This document shows, piece by piece, positions 7,747-10,678 of a stretch of 10,678 bases of DNA. This stretch comes from Chitinophagaceae bacterium. Lineage in GTDB: Bacteria; Bacteroidota; Bacteroidia; Chitinophagales; Chitinophagaceae. Numbering within the stretch: position 1 is the first letter of the stretch; the number at the start of each line of letters is the position of its first letter. Below the pieces are notes generated by a model that was not told the origin of the DNA, did not search any database, and worked only from the letters and a program-made list of their open reading frames with translations. Both the position numbers and the translations under genes were made by a program. Where the stretch lies: assembly GCA_025455245.1 (NCBI GenBank), contig JALOMX010000032.1:1-10678 (forward strand). The letters are read 5' to 3'.

Positions 7747-8820
7747 ATGGTGAAGCCTGCGAAAAATTATAAAATGAGAAAGCTGATTCATTATCTCAGG
7801 TGGGGTGGAATAATTACGGTTATATTATGCATTGCCTACCTATTGGGTCCTGCCCCCGATCATCCGAGATATGATACCCTTTTGCCCGAAATCGTTTTGA
7901 GTGGCTATAAGCTTGATTCTTTTGTTCAGGAGGGAGAAAGCAAATGGCGAATCAAGCCCGGAAATGAAGCTAAAATTGAATGGTATGACAGTTCGCAAAA
8001 GCAGGTAACCGAATATGCCATAGTGTACCTGCATGGCTTTAGTGCAAGTCATGAAGAAGGAAGTCCTGTTCACCGTACCATAGCCCAAACCTTTGGATGC
8101 AACCTTTACCTGAGCAGGCTTAGTATGCATGGTTTGGATACCTCGGAACAATTGCTCGGCCTAACGGCAGACAGCTATTGGGAGAGTGCCAAACAGGCGC
8201 TTGCCGTAGGAAAAAAGCTTGGTAAGAAAGTTATACTGATGGGTACCTCTACCGGAGGAACACAGGCATTACAGCTTGCTGCAGCTTATCCCAATGATGT
8301 GGCAGGAATTGTTTTGTTTTCACCCAACATTGCCATCAACGACCCTAATGCATGGCTGCTTAATAACCCATGGGGTTTACAGATTGCAAGACTGGTAATT
8401 GGCAGCAATTATAACATCGCAAAGGATACAAGAGCCGTTTATAAAAAATACTGGAATACCCCTTATCGTCTTGAGGCAACGGTGCAACTGCAGGAAATGC
8501 TCGAAACATCTATGAAAACTGCCACTTTTCAGCGCATTACCCAACCTTTGCTATTGCTTTATTACTTTAGGGATGCACAAAATCAGGATCCCGTGGTTCG
8601 GGTTGATGCCATGCTTGACATGTTTAAACAGATTAAGACTCCTGTCAGCCTTAAACGTGAAAAGGCAATGCCCAACACAGGGGATCATGTTATCGGCAGC
8701 TATTTGAAGAGCGGCGATGTTGATGGGGTGATAAGGGAAACGGAGGCCTTTTTAGAGGAGGTCATGAAAATGAATAGTTTGAAAAGGGATTCTGCATCTA
8801 TCATTCCTTATGCTCCCTGA
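7747..8820 (+). CDS. Membrane-anchored alpha/beta hydrolase (lipase/esterase-like)
   Basis: A 357-residue serine hydrolase of the alpha/beta fold, probably acting on an ester, thioester or lipid; the substrate is unknown. A basic N-terminus (MRKLIHYLRW) leads into one hydrophobic helix (about 19-34) with no lipobox, so it is likely a signal anchor with the enzyme on the periplasmic side. The oxyanion-hole region is YLHGFSAS (94-101), the nucleophile elbow is GTSTGG (166-171, Ser168), the acid is probably Asp277 or Asp281 (FRDAQNQDP), and the histidine is His314 in TGDHVIGS. The start at 7747 is the first ATG in frame; the ATG at 7774 (residue 10) is equally possible and leaves the anchor intact. 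It follows the terminator at 7595-7636, so it is its own unit. The last 20 bases overlap the convergent phosphoribosyltransferase gene. Confidence 0.88.
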   Translation: MVKPAKNYKMRKLIHYLRWGGIITVILCIAYLLGPAPDHPRYDTLLPEIVLSGYKLDSFVQEGESKWRIKPGNEAKIEWYDSSQKQVTEYAIVYLHGFSASHEEGSPVHRTIAQTFGCNLYLSRLSMHGLDTSEQLLGLTADSYWESAKQALAVGKKLGKKVILMGTSTGGTQALQLAAAYPNDVAGIVLFSPNIAINDPNAWLLNNPWGLQIARLVIGSNYNIAKDTRAVYKKYWNTPYRLEATVQLQEMLETSMKTATFQRITQPLLLLYYFRDAQNQDPVVRVDAMLDMFKQIKTPVSLKREKAMPNTGDHVIGSYLKSGDVDGVIRETEAFLEEVMKMNSLKRDSASIIPYAP

Positions 8821-9427
8821 ACCTGTTTAAATAATCCATCACTTCCTCATCATTTATTTGTTGGAAATTTTCATAGAAAGCCCCAACACTGTTAAACCAT
8901 GAAGGTACCCATGGGCAAACAATTTCATCCACCAACGGGGATAGCTTGCTGATGGATGAATCTGAAGCAACCGGTACTGCAATGATAATCTTTTCGGGGC
9001 GGTTTTTGCGAAGCATTCCAATAGTACACCTCAGCGTATTTCCGGTAGCAATACCATCATCGGTAACTATCAGAATTTTGTTTTCCAATGAAACAGGTGA
9101 TACGCCTGCGTTGAATCTTTCATTCATTTCCCGTAGTCGTTCACGCACCCGTTTTGTTTCACTTTCAAGATAATCCTCCGGAATGTTTTCATTGTTTGCA
9201 ATGAATCTCTCAGTGAGGCTTACGGCGCCAATGGCATATTCCCGGTTTACGGGATGGCCAATTTTTTTTGCCAGCAAAAGTTCAAGCGGCAGCCCGAGGT
9301 GCCTTGCCACCGCACATCCTACAGGAACGCCCCCTCTTGGAATGGCAAGCACTACGGCGTTTTTACCACGGTATGCCTCAAGTTGTTTTGCAAGCTTAAG
9401 GCCTGCATCTGTTCGGTCTTTATACAT
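8801..9427 (-). CDS. Phosphoribosyltransferase of the COG1926 type
   Basis: A 208-residue type I phosphoribosyltransferase-fold protein with no assigned base. The PRPP-binding motif is ILIVTDDGIATGNT (118-131; paired Asp123-Asp124 and the GIATG loop). The N-terminal part shows AIPRGGVPVGCAVARHLGLP (28-47) and LLAKKIGHPVNREYAIGAVS (51-70), both typical of this uncharacterised family. It closes with WFNSVGAFYENFQQINDEEV (177-196), also a family signature. All the motifs are present, so it should bind PRPP or a ribose phosphate; the actual reaction is unknown, and calling it a purine salvage enzyme would go too far. It lies 11 bases downstream of the small hydrolase gene on the same strand and is almost certainly cotranscribed. 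Its 3' end overlaps the convergent hydrolase gene by 20 bases. Confidence 0.92.
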   Translation of the reverse strand: MYKDRTDAGLKLAKQLEAYRGKNAVVLAIPRGGVPVGCAVARHLGLPLELLLAKKIGHPVNREYAIGAVSLTERFIANNENIPEDYLESETKRVRERLREMNERFNAGVSPVSLENKILIVTDDGIATGNTLRCTIGMLRKNRPEKIIIAVPVASDSSISKLSPLVDEIVCPWVPSWFNSVGAFYENFQQINDEEVMDYLNRFREHKE

Positions 9428-9438
9428 GGCGTAATAAG

Positions 9439-10074
9439 TTAATGTTTCTTAAACAGAAATCTTTCAAACCATTCTCCGGCAATTTGTGATACCCTTTCGA
9501 GGGTACCGGGTTCTTCAAACAAGTGGGATGCGCCGGGTACTATCTCGAGGCTTTTATAGCAGGTAAGTGCATCAAGGGCTATGGTATTCAGGTTGAGAAC
9601 ATCTGCGTCAAGGCTGCCGACAATAAGTAACGTGGGCGCATTGACGTTTTCAATTTCATCCATGGCCAGGTCCGGCCTTCCGCCACGTGATACCACCGCC
9701 CCCGTGGATTGATTGCGTGCTGCGGCTTTTAGTGCCGAAGCTGCTCCGGTGCTTGCGCCAAAGTAACCAAAAGGTAATCCTGATAATGATCCATGCTGCA
9801 TTAGCCATCTTGTAGCATCCGTCAGTCGCCTAGTAAGAAGTTCAATATTGAAACGGTTTTCATTTACCTTGTCCTCATCAGGTGTCAGCAGGTCAGGCAG
9901 CAGGGTGGCAAATCCTTTTTTCAGCAGATAGGCTGCAACGGATTTATTTCGCGGACTGTGCCGGCTGCTGCCACTTCCATGCGAAAAAATAATGATACCT
10001 TTTGCTACAGGAGGTATGGTAAGGTCTCCCTGCAGGGTTATTCCCGCCAATTCGATTAATACTTCGCGGTTCAT
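9439..10074 (-). CDS. Small dienelactone-hydrolase-like alpha/beta hydrolase
   Basis: A 211-residue cytoplasmic serine hydrolase without signal peptide or membrane helix. The core is IIIFSHGSGSSRHSPRN (27-43, oxyanion region), FGASTGAA (105-112, nucleophile Ser108), GSLDADV (153-159, acid Asp157) and GASHLFEEPG (181-190, His184), so the catalytic triad is complete. Size and motifs match the hydrolases that accompany, or are fused to, COG1926 phosphoribosyltransferases; here the partner follows 11 bases downstream. Dienelactone itself is an unlikely substrate because no aromatic-degradation genes are near. The start is firm: an in-frame TGA lies two codons upstream of ATG 10074. The leader is A/T-rich with no Shine-Dalgarno motif. 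No -7 match was found upstream, but a 22-base dyad lies 81 bases before the start codon. Confidence 0.9.
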   Translation of the reverse strand: MNREVLIELAGITLQGDLTIPPVAKGIIIFSHGSGSSRHSPRNKSVAAYLLKKGFATLLPDLLTPDEDKVNENRFNIELLTRRLTDATRWLMQHGSLSGLPFGYFGASTGAASALKAAARNQSTGAVVSRGGRPDLAMDEIENVNAPTLLIVGSLDADVLNLNTIALDALTCYKSLEIVPGASHLFEEPGTLERVSQIAGEWFERFLFKKH

Positions 10075-10154
10075 TATTCATTTATTTGCCCAAACCCTTT
10101 TTTTGCCCTATTGCATTAAGCCTACAAGTTACAAAAAGCCTTTGGTATTTGTTG

Positions 10155-10176
10155 TGACAGGAATCATTGCCTGTCA
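10155..10176. promoter_or_regulatory. 22-base dyad upstream of the hydrolase-PRT operon
   Basis: TGACAGG (10155-10161) and CCTGTCA (10170-10176) are perfect 7-base inverted arms around 8 bases. No T run follows on either strand, which argues against a terminator. The size and symmetry fit the binding site of a dimeric regulator, about 80-100 bases upstream of the hydrolase start codon. Its role is an inference. Confidence 0.35.
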
Positions 10177-10414
10177 AGGTTTATGTGTTTATATGCCCTA
10201 TGGAAGGCGAATATCATTCTCAACCGTCTCGGGTACTTGCCGGAATACCTAATGGCATGAAAAGTATGGTCTGATGGGCGTGAATTTTTTGGCTAAAAAT
10301 TGAAATGGACACCTGTTCTGCCGTGAAAGTTTACATCATCCATGGGAAAACAACGCCAAATCCCATTTCAGACTTTATAACCGAATCGGACAGATTGTTG
10401 CTGAAAACTGCTCA

Positions 10415-10448
10415 TCAGGAAAGGCAAAACAGGCTTCTTTTTTCCTGA
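10415..10448 (-). terminator. Possible hairpin terminator of the acyl-CoA enzyme gene
   Basis: TCAGGAAA (10415-10422) and TTTCCTGA (10441-10448) are perfect 8-base arms around 18 bases, about 95 bases past the stop codon of the minus-strand gene. The following minus-strand sequence has only a short delayed T run, so termination is uncertain. The left arm of a separate 13-base inverted repeat lies in the loop. Confidence 0.3.
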
Positions 10449-10533
10449 GAAAAATGTTCACATGACCCCATACCAGTAAGAATTTGATCCTTAAAGATTT
10501 GCCGGTTTGTATGAACCTGCAGAAGCCTGTTTT
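10426..10533. repeat. 13-base perfect inverted repeat spanning 108 bases
   Basis: AAAACAGGCTTCT (10426-10438) and AGAAGCCTGTTTT (10521-10533) are exact inverted copies separated by 82 bases. No target-site duplication is obvious: AAGGC lies outside the left arm and TAACC outside the right. It could be a long hairpin in the 3' untranslated region, a small non-coding RNA, or a miniature element with terminal repeats. Confidence 0.45.
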
Positions 10534-10549
10534 TAACCAATGGTTAAAA
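10531..10549 (-). terminator. Palindrome containing the stop codon of the acyl-CoA enzyme gene
   Basis: TTTTAACCA and TGGTTAAAA are 9-base perfect arms around one base. The TAA stop (10544-10546) lies within the first arm as read on the minus strand. It could act as a weak transcript-end structure, but the single-base loop would force some base pairs open. Confidence 0.3.
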
Positions 10550-10678
10550 CTTCCTGAATCGCTCCCACGCCGCTTTTTCAAGCATCTCCCGGTCATCGGG
10601 GTGGGCAATGCTGATAAGGTCGTGTGCCCGCTGCCGCAGGTTGCGCCCATACAGGTACGCAATGCCGTACTCCGTTAC
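10544..10678 (-). CDS. Acetyl-CoA hydrolase/transferase family protein, C-terminal fragment
   Basis: Only the last 44 codons and the TAA are inside the window; the gene enters from the right edge. The protein reads VTEYGIAYLYGRNLRQRA, then HDLISIAHPDDREMLEKA, ending in AWERFRKF. The opening VTEYG(I/V)A-L-G-L-R-RA and the IAHPD-RE motif are the C-terminal signature of the acetyl-CoA hydrolase/CoA-transferase family (4-hydroxybutyrate, butyrate or succinate CoA-transferases and relatives), which move CoA between acetate and other acyl groups via a glutamyl-CoA intermediate. The catalytic glutamate and the substrate-deciding parts lie outside the window, so the exact member cannot be named. Confidence 0.85.
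   Translation of the reverse strand, partial: VTEYGIAYLYGRNLRQRAHDLISIAHPDDREMLEKAAWERFRKF

Larger units (their letters stand above)
10075..10543. other. 469-base non-coding region with several dyads
   Basis: No frame on either strand gives a protein I would believe. Both flanking genes are on the minus strand, so the region should hold the 3' end of the acyl-CoA enzyme transcript and the promoter of the hydrolase-phosphoribosyltransferase operon. It contains a 7-bp-arm dyad (10155-10176), overlapping inverted repeats (10415-10533) and part of a palindrome (10531-10549), each listed separately. I found no tRNA-like fold and no TAnnTTTG match on the minus strand. Confidence 0.6.

Noticed and set aside
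9992..10252. 86-codon plus-strand open frame overlapping the small hydrolase start
   Set aside because: It is half antisense to a clear gene, has no recognisable motif, and crosses the dyad at 10155-10176.
10426..10533. An insertion sequence or MITE with 13-base terminal repeats
   Set aside because: No transposase, no clear target duplication and no second copy in the window; kept only as an inverted repeat.
10375..10662. 95-codon minus-strand open frame at the right edge
   Set aside because: It runs in another frame over the end of the acetyl-CoA hydrolase/transferase gene and through the dyad-rich non-coding region. The VTEYG and IAHPD motifs support the other frame.
1..10678. CRISPR array, tRNA, rRNA, phage or defence genes
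   Set aside because: No regularly spaced repeats, tRNA-like folds, rRNA sequence or phage/defence protein motifs were seen on either strand.

Overview
The window looks like ordinary chromosome from a member of the Bacteroidota. The evidence is a TonB-dependent receptor with an N-terminal carboxypeptidase-regulatory-like domain, a DUF2807 (GIN-type) lipoprotein, start codons preceded by A/T-rich leaders without Shine-Dalgarno motifs, and two sites matching the Bacteroidota -7 promoter element TAnnTTTG. I cannot assign a genus. I see no insertion sequence, phage gene, CRISPR array, tRNA or rRNA.

Layout. Positions 1-1702, minus strand: GTP-dependent phosphoenolpyruvate carboxykinase, missing only its C-terminus at the window edge. 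The intergenic stretch 1703-1967 is divergent. A short plus-strand pair follows: a 91-residue protein of unknown function and a PhnP-like metallo-beta-lactamase-fold phosphodiesterase. Next comes a membrane-anchored protein with three ComEA-like helix-hairpin-helix modules (3139-4176). After a 311-base gap lie the TonB-dependent receptor (4488-6848) and the DUF2807 lipoprotein (6918-7571), closed by a clear intrinsic terminator near 7595-7636. A membrane-anchored alpha/beta hydrolase (7747-8820) follows.

From there the window is minus strand. A phosphoribosyltransferase (8801-9427) overlaps the end of the hydrolase gene tail to tail by 20 bases. Directly upstream of it in the same operon is a small dienelactone-hydrolase-like enzyme (9439-10074). 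A 469-base region without a recognisable gene (10075-10543) holds several inverted repeats. The right edge (10544-10678) carries the last 44 codons of an acetyl-CoA hydrolase/transferase family gene.

How the genes relate. PEPCK is central carbon metabolism (gluconeogenesis or anaplerosis), and the acetyl-CoA hydrolase/transferase is acyl-CoA metabolism; nothing in the window links the two directly. The receptor and lipoprotein are a plausible envelope transcription unit. The phosphoribosyltransferase and small hydrolase form a two-gene module whose partners occur as one fused polypeptide in some other bacteria, and its substrate is unknown. I found no convincing new defence or mobile system. 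The best leads are this two-gene module and the dyad-rich non-coding regions at 10155-10176, 10415-10549 and 7587-7653.
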